Below, piece after piece: positions 7,054 through 13,744 of a stretch of 20,527 nucleotides of DNA. The notes below the pieces were generated by a model that saw only the letters and a list, made by a program, of their open reading frames with translations, was not told the DNA's origin and searched no databases. The position numbers and the translations under genes were made by a program. The number at the start of each line of letters is the position of its first letter. Position 1 is the first letter of the stretch. The stretch comes from CAYRXE01 sp964428205 (lineage in GTDB: Bacteria > Patescibacteriota > Gracilibacteria > Peribacterales > Peribacteraceae), in assembly GCA_964428205.1 (NCBI GenBank), contig CAYRXE010000014.1, positions 1 through 20,527 of the forward strand, written 5' to 3'.

Positions 7054-8073
7054 ATGCTTAAGGTTGCTATCAACGGCTATGGACGCATCGGTCGCAATGT
7101 CCATCGCCAGTTTGTGGAACGTTTTGGCAAAGATGTCGAAGTCGTAGGTGTAAACGCAAGTTCCGACGCCGAGACTCGCGCTTATTTGCTCAAGTACGAT
7201 TCTTTGCATGGCCGCTTCGATGCCGATGTCGTGGTCGATGGTGATCACTTCAATGTAAACGGCAAGCGTGTGACGGTCGTCAAAGAGCGTGATCCGGCTA
7301 AGTGCCCATGGAAGGATCTTGGTGTGGATATCGTTGTCGAATCCACCGGAGCCTTTGACCTTCGCGAAGAAGTCGAAGGGCACATTCGCGGTGGAGCAAA
7401 GAAAGTGATTGTCACGGCACCCATGAAGGACGACGTCCCAACGTTTGTAAAAGGTGTGAATGACGACACGATGACCAAAGACATGCACATCATCAGCAAT
7501 GCGAGCTGCACCACAAACTGCATTGCTCCCGTGATCAAAATCATGGACGAGACCTATGGCATCGAACACTTGCTCGTGGGCTCCGTACACGCATTTACCG
7601 CTTCGCAGAATCTTCTCGATAACAAACCTCAGGAATCCGGTGAACTTCGCCGCTCTCGTGCTGCCACGATGTCGGTGATCCCTACAAAGACGGGTGCCGT
7701 GAAAGCCTGTGCAGCTATTTTTCCGCATCTCAAAGGCAAAATCGATGGTATGGCATTCCGCGTTCCGGTCCCAACCGTCAGTTGCGCATACATGGCCTTC
7801 TCTCTTAAGAAGGCAGCAAAAGATGAGAAGGAAGTACACGCCGCGCTCGAGGCTGCAGCCAAGATGGCAAACATGAAAGATGTCTTGGGAGTGTCGTATG
7901 AGCAGTGTGTGTCGATCGACTTCCAGACGGACCCTCGCTCTTCCATTGTCGATGCTCCCTCTACAAAAGTCGTTGATGGAACGGCTCTTCAGCTCCTCAG
8001 CTGGTATGACAACGAGTGGGGCTACGCTATGCGTGTGACGGAGATGACACAACAACTCGCCTCCTTCCTATAA
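7054..8073 (+). CDS. gap: Glyceraldehyde-3-phosphate dehydrogenase, type I
   Basis: Interconverts glyceraldehyde-3-phosphate and 1,3-bisphosphoglycerate in the cytoplasm. The 339-aa product has the Rossmann start INGYGRIGRN (6-15), the catalytic SNASCTTNCIAP with Cys152, the partner His179 in GSVHAFTASQ, the ELRRSRAATMSVIPTKTGAVKA phosphate-site segment, MAFRVPVPTVS, and the end motif SWYDNEWGYAMRV. At the second Rossmann strand it reads GVNASSDAETRAYL, where NAD-specific enzymes normally have Asn-Asp. The NAS form resembles the NADP-preferring GapB class, so an anabolic role is plausible but unproven. fbp follows after 6 nt, which fits a gluconeogenic pair. mraY ends 10 nt upstream. Confidence 0.96.
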   Translation: MLKVAINGYGRIGRNVHRQFVERFGKDVEVVGVNASSDAETRAYLLKYDSLHGRFDADVVVDGDHFNVNGKRVTVVKERDPAKCPWKDLGVDIVVESTGAFDLREEVEGHIRGGAKKVIVTAPMKDDVPTFVKGVNDDTMTKDMHIISNASCTTNCIAPVIKIMDETYGIEHLLVGSVHAFTASQNLLDNKPQESGELRRSRAATMSVIPTKTGAVKACAAIFPHLKGKIDGMAFRVPVPTVSCAYMAFSLKKAAKDEKEVHAALEAAAKMANMKDVLGVSYEQCVSIDFQTDPRSSIVDAPSTKVVDGTALQLLSWYDNEWGYAMRVTEMTQQLASFL

Positions 8074-8074
8074 A
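8069..8074 (+). promoter_or_regulatory. -10 box candidate before fbp, overlapping the gap stop codon
   Basis: TATAAA spans the TAA stop of gap and ends 5 nt before the fbp ATG; TAAACT (8071-8076) overlaps it. It could drive a leaderless fbp transcript or be coincidental within an operon. Confidence 0.35.
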
Positions 8075-8079
8075 CTGAA

Positions 8080-8822
8080 ATGTCTGAGATGCCCGCAGCC
8101 GCCAAGCGCGTGACCTTGAGCCAGCACCTGGCCGAGCACGCCAAGGTTTCTGATGATCTTCGTCATCTCATCCTTTCGATTGCGAACGCTTCCAAAAAAA
8201 TTGAGTACGCCATTCGCACGACCGAGACAGGACTCTCCGGAGNNNNNNNNNNNNNNNNNNNNNNNNNNNNNNNNNNNNNNNNNNNNNNNNNNNNNNNNNN
8301 NNNNNNNNNNNNNNNNNNNNNNNNNNNNNNNNNNNNNNNNNNCGCACGATTCTCATCTACTCCGCAGGCAATGGCGTGCATGAGTTCCTGCTCAACGAAG
8401 TCGAAGAGTACATGCTCGTACGCGAGAACCTTGGCATTGCCGACGAAGGGAAAGTCTTTAGCCCCGGGAACCTCGCTGCCGTTCTTGATACCCCAGGTTA
8501 CAAAGCAGCACTCGATCATTGGATTAACGACAAGCTGACCCTCCGCTACTCCGGCTGTATGGCTTCGGATGTCCATCATGTCCTGAGCAAAGGTCAGGGA
8601 GTGTTTACGAATATTGGCGGATCCAAGTATCCCGAAGGCAAACTGCGTCTCGTGTTTGAGTGCGGACCATTCGCCTACTTGGCGGACCAAGCAGGTGGCA
8701 GCGCGAGTGATGGAACAGGACCAATCCTCGACAAAAAAATTACGAGTATTGATCAACGCACGCCCATTATTATTGGATCCACAAAACAAGTGGAACGCGT
8801 GGTCGAACACCTCAAAAGCTAA
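8080..8822 (+). CDS. fbp: Fructose-1,6-bisphosphatase class 1, interrupted by a sequence gap
   Basis: Hydrolyses fructose-1,6-bisphosphate to fructose-6-phosphate, the committed gluconeogenic step. The visible N-terminal part (54 aa) carries LSQHLAEHAK and the helix ending ASKKIEYAIRT. After the gap the reading frame resumes at 8343 with RTILIYSAGNGVHEF, then LRYSGCMASDVHHVL, GKLRLVFECGPFAYLADQAGG, a C-terminal ILDKKITSIDQRTPIIIGS and a short tail. These match the C-terminal half of class 1 enzymes (normally about 330 aa). The metal-binding DPLDGSSN region must lie in the missing part, roughly 110-125 codons. The two halves are in different frames only because 100 N is a placeholder; the true gap length must be 3n+2. 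The TAA stop abuts the stop of the convergent gene. Confidence 0.9.
8243..8342. other. Assembly gap (100 N) inside fbp, real missing sequence
   Basis: Unlike the other two N runs, the flanks here are not copies of each other, and a substantial protein segment is missing. The run length of exactly 100 is a placeholder. Confidence 0.9.
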
Positions 8823-9164
8823 CTACTCCCAAAACGCCTGCTCCAATGCCTTGGGCAGGACTTCGTCGAGCGTGGCGCTGTTGTCCGTTTTGCGGATTTT
8901 GCCCTCGAGCTGATACACACGCTTCATGCTGCGGTACGTGCCCCATGGGTAGTAGCGCGTTTCGCGTGGTCCGCGACGTGGGCGATCCCCTTCTTTCTCG
9001 ACGCGCTCTGGCATCGCGAGTTTCTTTGGCTTCTCGTTCGGCATCCACTCCACAAGACCTACCACTTTCTTTCCCTCAACATCCACGTACACCAAATCCG
9101 TGTCGTCATAGACTTCTTTTGTCAGTGGCGTGAACGGAGCGTCTTTAGGAGTGGGTGCGTTCAT
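8823..9164 (-). CDS. Hypothetical protein, 113 aa
   Basis: No family recognised. It is a small soluble protein with an N-terminal stretch that may form beta strands (DLVYVDVEGKKVVGLVEW), a charged Arg/Lys/Glu middle (EKEGDRPRRGPRETRYYPWG) and a C-terminal helix (LDEVLPKALEQAFWE). There is no signal peptide or membrane segment. It starts 3 nt after the stop of the upstream four-helix membrane protein, so the two form one operon and may work together. Its TAG stop directly abuts the TAA of fbp on the other strand, and no terminator hairpin lies between them. Confidence 0.7.
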   Translation of the reverse strand: MNAPTPKDAPFTPLTKEVYDDTDLVYVDVEGKKVVGLVEWMPNEKPKKLAMPERVEKEGDRPRRGPRETRYYPWGTYRSMKRVYQLEGKIRKTDNSATLDEVLPKALEQAFWE

Positions 9165-9167
9165 AGC

Positions 9168-9752
9168 TTAGGGGTAGAGGCGATGTTCCTCAGCTTCGGG
9201 AGCTGGAGGTGGTGGCGGAGGTGGTGGCGGAGCTCTGTCTTCCTTTTTTTCTGGAGGAGCAGCGTGATCTTCTGGATGACGGAAGAAGCCCTGTGCCATT
9301 TCGCGGCGGAACTCCTGGAATCGGAGGAATGCGTAGAGAGCCGCGACAATGCTACCGATGATCGTCACATAGATGCCAAAGCGAATCTCCATACGTGAGA
9401 ACTCAAAGGTAATGCGCGTGAGCACCGAGAGCGCTGCAAGAGTAAGGACACCGGCTTGGCTGCAGAGGATCAAACGCACCAAGTCGCGGTGGCGCTTACG
9501 CACAAGCACGGGTCCGCCAAGAGCGGGGACCAAGGTGAGTGCGAGGGTGACTGCCAGGAGCAAAAAGACGCAAAATCCGAGAAAAGCGGTGAAGAATCCA
9601 AAGCCCGTGTAGGAAGATGCTTCCTCTGTACCAAGCCATTCTCCTGTAATCCATGGCATAAAGAGCCCAAGGATGGCAACGCACACAGCACCATTGAGGA
9701 TGCGCTCCTCCAGGTCGAGTGTTTTGATGCTTTGGATGATGCGGTTTGCCAT
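9168..9752 (-). CDS. Four-helix membrane protein with proline-rich tail
   Basis: Unknown function, 194 aa. Hydrophobic segments lie at about 20-36 (GAVCVAILGLFMPWI), 50-79 (FGFFTAFLGFCVFLLLAVTLALTLV), 92-110 (LILCSQAGVLTLAALSVL) and 122-143 (IRFGIYVTIIGSIVAALYAFL). A charged segment (RFQEFRREMAQGF) and a disordered acidic C-terminus with a run of ten prolines (about 174-183) follow. Translation of such a run normally needs elongation factor P. The ATG at 9752 is preceded by TATACT 8 nt upstream and no Shine-Dalgarno. The first part of this gene appears twice because of a false scaffold gap (see 9717-9926). It is divergent from the glycosyltransferase at 10021. Confidence 0.8.
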   Translation of the reverse strand: MANRIIQSIKTLDLEERILNGAVCVAILGLFMPWITGEWLGTEEASSYTGFGFFTAFLGFCVFLLLAVTLALTLVPALGGPVLVRKRHRDLVRLILCSQAGVLTLAALSVLTRITFEFSRMEIRFGIYVTIIGSIVAALYAFLRFQEFRREMAQGFFRHPEDHAAPPEKKEDRAPPPPPPPPPAPEAEEHRLYP

Positions 9753-9926
9753 GAGAACGAAGTATAGCAGANNNNNNNNNNNNNNNNNNNNNNNNNNNNN
9801 NNNNNNNNNNNNNNNNNNNNNNNNNNNNNNNNNNNNNNNNNNNNNNNNNNNNNNNNNNNNNNNNNNNNNNNGAGTGTTTTGATGCTTTGGATGATGCGGT
9901 TTGCCATGAGAACGAAGTATAGCAGA
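9717..9926. other. False scaffold gap: identical 55-base flanks around 100 N
   Basis: Bases 9717-9771 and 9872-9926 are identical over 55 bases and border the N run at 9772-9871 exactly. This is what results when two contigs that overlap by the assembler word size are joined with Ns. Removing one copy plus the Ns (155 bases) leaves a normal upstream region for the membrane-protein gene, with no sequence missing. Confidence 0.9.
9761..9766 (-). promoter_or_regulatory. -10 box of the membrane-protein operon, leaderless type
   Basis: TATACT on the minus strand, 8 nt before the ATG at 9752; duplicated at 9916-9921 by the false gap. After collapsing the gap no strong -35 is visible. Confidence 0.55.
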
Positions 9927-9937
9927 CGAGGACAGGC

Positions 9938-10020
9938 GAAGTTACTAATTGCGAGTTTCTAGTTTCTAGTTTTGGAAGTACTCTTGCTCGTGTCAAACTA
10001 GCAATTAGTAACTAGAAACT
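9938..10020. repeat. Period-7 inverted heptamer array (CTAGTTT/AAACTAG type)
   Basis: The left arm reads in steps of seven: GAAGTTA, CTAATTG, CGAGTTT, CTAGTTT, CTAGTTT (9938-9972). The right arm reads AAACTAG, CAATTAG, TAACTAG, AAACT (9995-10020). The arms are complementary: GTTACTAATTGC (9941-9952) pairs perfectly with GCAATTAGTAAC (10001-10012), and alternatively AGTTTCTAGTT (9954-9964) with AACTAGAAACT (10010-10020). The array ends at the base before the glycosyltransferase ATG, so it holds that gene's promoter (TTGCTC 9984-9989, 16 nt, TAGTAA 10006-10011, my best guess). It fills the divergent intergenic region. Confidence 0.8.
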
Positions 10021-11082
10021 ATGCAACTCTTAATTGATGCACGCGAAGCTTGTGGAACCGCTCGTAGCGGCAAGGGCCAGTGGACGCGTGGCTTCATCAA
10101 GGAATTAGCACGCGACAAAGAACGTGAAATTACCCTCCTCGTAGCGGACCATCACTACACCGATTGGGTCATGGGTCCCAATGTGACCGTGCGCCGTTTT
10201 GATCGCGGGATTTTTTGGCACTGGCGTGTTGCCTCGGCGATCAAAAAGAAAGAGCTCACGGGTATCTATGTTGGTACGACGAGCTTTCTCGTTCCGTACT
10301 TAGTTGGTCGTTTGATCCCGATGGTCATGGTCGTGCACGACCTCATTGCGTTTCGCGGTGAACCGCACGATCGCAAGGCGACACTCTTGGAATGGCTCAC
10401 GCTTGGTCGCGCAGCTCGTAATGCGCGCTTGATTTTCACCATCAGCGAAACCACGAAGCAAGACCTCCTTTTGCGCTACCCGAAGCTGGAACCTCGTGCT
10501 GTGGTTCCTATCTTCGCGGGTCCCATGGCAGGGATGTCTGGCATGCATGCATCCGACAACATGACAATCCTCTGTGTTGCGACATTGTGTCCTCGCAAAA
10601 ATCAGGAGCGTCTCATCCGTGCGTATGCTTCGCTCCCCGACGATGTGCGCTCGGCGCATCGCTTGCTCCTCTGTGGTGGCCGCGGTTGGAAAGATCAACC
10701 TATTGTGAATCTTGTGAAGAAGACCGATGGCGTGGAGTGGCGCGGACATATTTCGGACGAGGACTACGCGCATCTGCTCGCGACGTGTCATGTGTTTGCA
10801 CTTCCTTCTCTGTACGAAGGATTCGGCATGCAGATTTTGGATGCACTCACGCTTGGCGTTCCGCTCGTCACGTCTAACCGCGGAAGCCTGTACGAAGTTG
10901 CCGGTGATGCAGCCGTGATGGTCGAACCCGAGAGTGTGGAGTCCATTGCCGCAGGGCTCCTCAAGGTCCTCTCGGATGCCAAGCTCCGTAAGCACCTTTC
11001 GACAGAGGGCCCGAAGCAGGCTGCCAAATTCACCTGGGAACGAACAGTTGCTCTCTTTTTAGAAGGGACGAACTCTCTCTAG
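10021..11082 (+). CDS. Glycosyltransferase family 4 (GT-B fold)
   Basis: Predicted to transfer a sugar from an activated donor to a glycan or lipid acceptor at the cytoplasmic membrane face; donor and acceptor cannot be read from sequence. The 353-aa product starts MQLLIDAREACGTARSGKGQWTRGF, the glycine-rich N-terminal loop of GT4 enzymes, with VVHDLIAFRGEP and IFTISETTKQDL mid-way. The C-terminal Rossmann domain has ATLCPRKNQERLIRAYASL, VEWRGHISDEDYAHLLATCHVFALPSLYEGFG, then GVPLVTSNRGSLYEVAGDAAVMVEPES. In the usual E-x7-E motif the second Glu is Asp (EGFGMQILD). The ATG directly follows the heptamer array, with no Shine-Dalgarno. nadK follows after 15 nt. A paralogue lies at 13745. Confidence 0.92.
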   Translation: MQLLIDAREACGTARSGKGQWTRGFIKELARDKEREITLLVADHHYTDWVMGPNVTVRRFDRGIFWHWRVASAIKKKELTGIYVGTTSFLVPYLVGRLIPMVMVVHDLIAFRGEPHDRKATLLEWLTLGRAARNARLIFTISETTKQDLLLRYPKLEPRAVVPIFAGPMAGMSGMHASDNMTILCVATLCPRKNQERLIRAYASLPDDVRSAHRLLLCGGRGWKDQPIVNLVKKTDGVEWRGHISDEDYAHLLATCHVFALPSLYEGFGMQILDALTLGVPLVTSNRGSLYEVAGDAAVMVEPESVESIAAGLLKVLSDAKLRKHLSTEGPKQAAKFTWERTVALFLEGTNSL

Positions 11083-11085
11083 AGG

Positions 11086-11091
11086 TATACT
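11086..11091 (+). promoter_or_regulatory. -10 box for nadK, leaderless type
   Basis: TATACT lies in the 15-nt spacer between the glycosyltransferase stop and the nadK ATG, 6 nt before the ATG. No convincing -35 is visible (AAGGGA at 17-nt spacing). Confidence 0.5.
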
Positions 11092-11097
11092 GCAGGC

Positions 11098-12116
11098 ATG
11101 AACACCTTTAAGCGCATCGGCCTGACCGTAAAGTCTGAGCTCGACCATCGTGATGAATCCGTGCAGATGGTTCTTCGCATGCTCGATGCACATAAGTGCG
11201 AGGTCTTTACCGATGATCGATGTGCAACGAAAGACCGTGCGATTCTTTCGGATCATGCGCAGTTAGATCTTTTGATTGTCCTCGGTGGAGATGGAACCAT
11301 TCTTCGTGTGGTGCGTGAACATGGCGCACTCGGTGTGCCGATTCTTTCCATCAATCGTGGAGACTTGGGATTTTTGACGGAACTTTCTCTCGATGAAGCA
11401 GAGGCTGCACTGCCTGCACTCCTCCATGGCGAAGGCGTGCTCGATGCGCGTTCGCTCCTCACCGTATCCATCAAACGCGAAGGAAAAATTATTTCGAGCC
11501 AAGATGTGCTCAACGAAGCCGTGATTGCGCAGGGCAGCATCGCGCGACTCGTCCATTTGCAAACAACGGTCGATGGCCAGCCACTCACGACCTACCGCAG
11601 TGATGGTCTGATTGTGGCTACACCCACAGGATCTACGGCCTATTCCCTCGCCGCAGGCGGCCNNNNNNNNNNNNNNNNNNNNNNNNNNNNNNNNNNNNNN
11701 NNNNNNNNNNNNNNNNNNNNNNNNNNNNNNNNNNNNNNNNNNNNNNNNNNNNNNNNNNNNNNCTGATTGTGGCTACACCCACAGGATCTACGGCCTATTC
11801 CCTCGCCGCAGGCGGCCCGATTGTGCATCCGCGCGAAACAGCGTTGATCCTCACTCCTATAAATAGTCACAGCTTCTCGCAAAAACCTCTCGTACTCCCG
11901 GCATCCTCTGTACTGGAGGTGGAAGTGATGGATCGTCCGACGAAGTACGCAGATCTCAACGTGATCCTCACGCTTGATGGTCAGACGTCGGTGAAGCTCG
12001 AAAACAGTGATCACGTGATTGCACACACGAGCAAGAAGGCGATTAGTTTCCTCCGTCGCAAGCACGATACGTTCCTGGGAACATTACGAGACAAACTGCA
12101 CTGGGGTGACTTATGA
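11098..12116 (+). CDS. nadK: NAD kinase, split by a false assembly gap
   Basis: Phosphorylates NAD+ to NADP+, the only route to NADP. Motifs are the nucleotide-binding GGDGT (63-67), INRGDLGFLTE (85-95), the LNEAVI stretch (138-143), YRSDGLIVATPTGSTAYSLAAGGPIV and the C-terminal region to LHWGDL. A run of 100 N at 11663-11762 interrupts it, but the 55 bases before the run (11608-11662) are repeated after it (11763-11817). Deleting 155 bases restores one frame of 288 codons including the stop (287 aa), a normal length. The gene is therefore intact and the apparent truncation is an artefact. The TGA stop is 2 nt from the stop of the convergent gene, with no terminator between. Confidence 0.95.
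11608..11817. other. False scaffold gap inside nadK: identical 55-base flanks around 100 N
   Basis: Bases 11608-11662 and 11763-11817 are identical and border the N run exactly, the same 55-base overlap as at 9717-9926. Removing one copy and the Ns keeps the nadK frame, which confirms the diagnosis. Confidence 0.95.
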
Positions 12117-12118
12117 GA

Positions 12119-12877
12119 TTATTCGAGTCCCAATTCTTTGATTTTTTGTGCAACGTAGTCTCTTGTTTCTTGTAGTTCTTTGTCGTCGGTTTCACGCTCG
12201 ACAAACAATACACGTGCGGATGAAGAACAGAGATCACTATCGATTTCTGTTTGAAACGCGAAGTGTGCCTTAACGTCATGCTTTTCTCCTTCTACGAAAG
12301 GAAACCGCACCGCATTTTTGGTTGGTCCAAACAAACTGATTTTCCAATCGTCCTCTCCTTCTTCAAGACTCGTCCAGCCGGGGTACACTTTTGGGATTCC
12401 TTCTCGTGTAGTTTCTTCATCATTGGTGCGTAACAGAGGTGTCTGGCGCAGAGATAATAACTTTTTCATGATCTCGTGTTGTTCTTTTATCGTCCATGCA
12501 ATCACTGCTCTGTTTAGTGAGCCTTGGTTCAATGTTTCGAGTAAATACCCCGACATCCGAATCCCCGGGTCCACAGCTACGACAATATCTGCCGTGCGAA
12601 TGTCTTGCTCGCGCTTTGGAGCCATAATGGGATACATCGGTTTTTCATCATGATCAAAAGTCTCTACCGCAGTTGCCCTGGTTCGTAGAGATTCTTTAGC
12701 TGCGTGTGATTGCAGCTGGCCATATGTAAAAGCGAGTATCTCTCGGTAGGTCTTACCGCGTAACCATGCATCGGTATGTACGTCAAAACGTCCTTCTGCT
12801 TGGCTCAACATCGCAGCCATCCCTGCCTCGGGCGGATAAATGAGAGCGACGTTGAGTGTCTTCTCACTCTTCTGCAT
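12119..12877 (-). CDS. Hypothetical protein, 252 aa
   Basis: No family recognised with confidence. It is soluble, with alpha/beta character: an opening strand and loop (LNVALIYPPEAGMAAML), a central hydrophobic strand followed by acidic and Gly residues (TADIVVAVDPGIRMSGYLLETL), and a long C-terminal helix (DDKELQETRDYVAQKIKELGLE). The central piece loosely recalls nucleoside-deoxyribosyltransferase-like Rossmann folds, but I would not assign that. An upstream in-frame TTG at 12913 would add 12 residues. I prefer the ATG at 12877 because a good promoter ends 6 nt before it and the TTG lies inside the -35 box. It follows prmC. The base composition looks more AT-rich than its neighbours, and Cys is nearly absent. 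Confidence 0.7.
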   Translation of the reverse strand: MQKSEKTLNVALIYPPEAGMAAMLSQAEGRFDVHTDAWLRGKTYREILAFTYGQLQSHAAKESLRTRATAVETFDHDEKPMYPIMAPKREQDIRTADIVVAVDPGIRMSGYLLETLNQGSLNRAVIAWTIKEQHEIMKKLLSLRQTPLLRTNDEETTREGIPKVYPGWTSLEEGEDDWKISLFGPTKNAVRFPFVEGEKHDVKAHFAFQTEIDSDLCSSSARVLFVERETDDKELQETRDYVAQKIKELGLE

Positions 12878-12883
12878 ATCTTG

Positions 12884-12913
12884 GTGATACCTCTGTCGCA
12901 CAACTACGGTCAA
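12884..12913 (-). promoter_or_regulatory. Promoter of the 252-aa gene, leaderless type, -35 overlapping the prmC stop
   Basis: On the minus strand, TTGACC (12913-12908), an 18-nt spacer and TATCAC (12889-12884), followed by 6 nt and the ATG at 12877. The TGA stop of prmC lies inside the -35 hexamer. Confidence 0.6.
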
Positions 12914-13707
12914 CTATATTCCTGTGCTAGGGTCGAGATTTGGGCTTCCTCTGACTCCAAAATCCACCCTGCGCACTGCGGATGATGTGCTGCTGCTTCG
13001 AGAATCCTCTTCGTTACCTCCATTCCGTCTGATCCACCAAACAGTGCGACGTGTGGTTCAAAGCCAGACACTTCTTTCGCGAGAGATCTCTCCTGCGGAA
13101 TGTACGGTGGATTACTGACGAGCAAGAACGGTTCTGCGAGATCCACCACCGGTTCAAACGCATTCCCCTGTCGCCAATCCACTTTTGCTTTGAGGAGCTC
13201 TGCATTTTCTTTCGCGAGACTCAGCGCATCAGCACTGATGTCTGTCCCGATGATGTTCATCTCAGGTAATTCAAGTGCGAGTGTGACCGCCACACATCCT
13301 GCTCCCGTTCCAATGTCGACAATTGTTTGGATCTGCAACTCCGGTCGAAGTACATGACTCCATCCCGTGATGCCGGTGTCGATCAGTTTCTGTTCTTCTC
13401 GTGGATCTTTAAGGAACGCGATCGCTAACTCCACTAATGATTCCGTCGGACTTCGAGGAATCAATGCCCGTGCATCTGTCTTAAACATACGTCCGTAAAA
13501 TTCCACTTCGCCAAGCACATAACCCATGGGCTCCCCACTTCTTCTTCGTGTGATCATGGTCGTGATGGCTTGAGCCTCTTCAGCTGTCAGAACGCGTTCG
13601 GGGTGTGCGAGCACGGCGGATCGATCCACCTGTAAAGCTTTGGCTACCAGGATTTCCGCTTCACTGCGCGCTATGGCCGATCCATTGATGGCATCGTTTA
13701 TTGTCAT
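12910..13707 (-). CDS. prmC: Peptide chain release factor N5-glutamine methyltransferase PrmC
   Basis: Methylates the Gln of the GGQ motif in release factors, using S-adenosylmethionine. The 265-aa product has the helical N-terminal domain (AIARSEAEILVAKALQVDRSAVLAHPERVL, then RRSGEPMGYVLGEVEFYGRMF). The Rossmann methyltransferase follows, with SAM motif I VDIGTGAGCVAVTLAL, the acidic ribose-binding GTDISADAL, and the signature NPPYIP that holds the substrate Gln. It is slightly shorter than typical PrmC (about 275-290 aa). The ATG at 13707 has no Shine-Dalgarno and no strong -10 box (GATACC nearby). It is divergent from the glycosyltransferase at 13745. No release-factor gene is adjacent, as often seen elsewhere. 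Confidence 0.93.
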   Translation of the reverse strand: MTINDAINGSAIARSEAEILVAKALQVDRSAVLAHPERVLTAEEAQAITTMITRRRSGEPMGYVLGEVEFYGRMFKTDARALIPRSPTESLVELAIAFLKDPREEQKLIDTGITGWSHVLRPELQIQTIVDIGTGAGCVAVTLALELPEMNIIGTDISADALSLAKENAELLKAKVDWRQGNAFEPVVDLAEPFLLVSNPPYIPQERSLAKEVSGFEPHVALFGGSDGMEVTKRILEAAAHHPQCAGWILESEEAQISTLAQEYS

Positions 13708-13744
13708 ACCCAGGTATCATGGGGTCCTCCCCTCCCCTTGCCAA

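Noticed and set aside
6967..8055. Long minus-strand ORF (362 codons) opposite gap
   Set aside because: It is the antisense shadow of the strongly conserved GAPDH gene; its translation shows no known motif and no start signals.
8080..8822. Frameshifted fbp
   Set aside because: The frame difference arises across a placeholder of 100 N with unknown true length.
9470..9996. Extra ORFs and a 55-base direct repeat near the membrane-protein start, possible duplication or transposon target site
   Set aside because: The same 55-base length flanks another N run at 11663, so this is a scaffold-joining artefact, not a biological repeat.
9938..10020. CRISPR array
   Set aside because: Units are 7 bases with no spacers; the layout is inverted rather than direct repeats separated by unique DNA.
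11098..11766. Truncated nadK pseudogene
   Set aside because: The apparent truncation comes from the N run; the 55-base duplicate shows the gene is intact.
13640..13744. Longer N-terminus of the second glycosyltransferase
   Set aside because: It would overlap prmC and precede the canonical GT4 start ITLGIDARF; the GTG at 13745 fits better.
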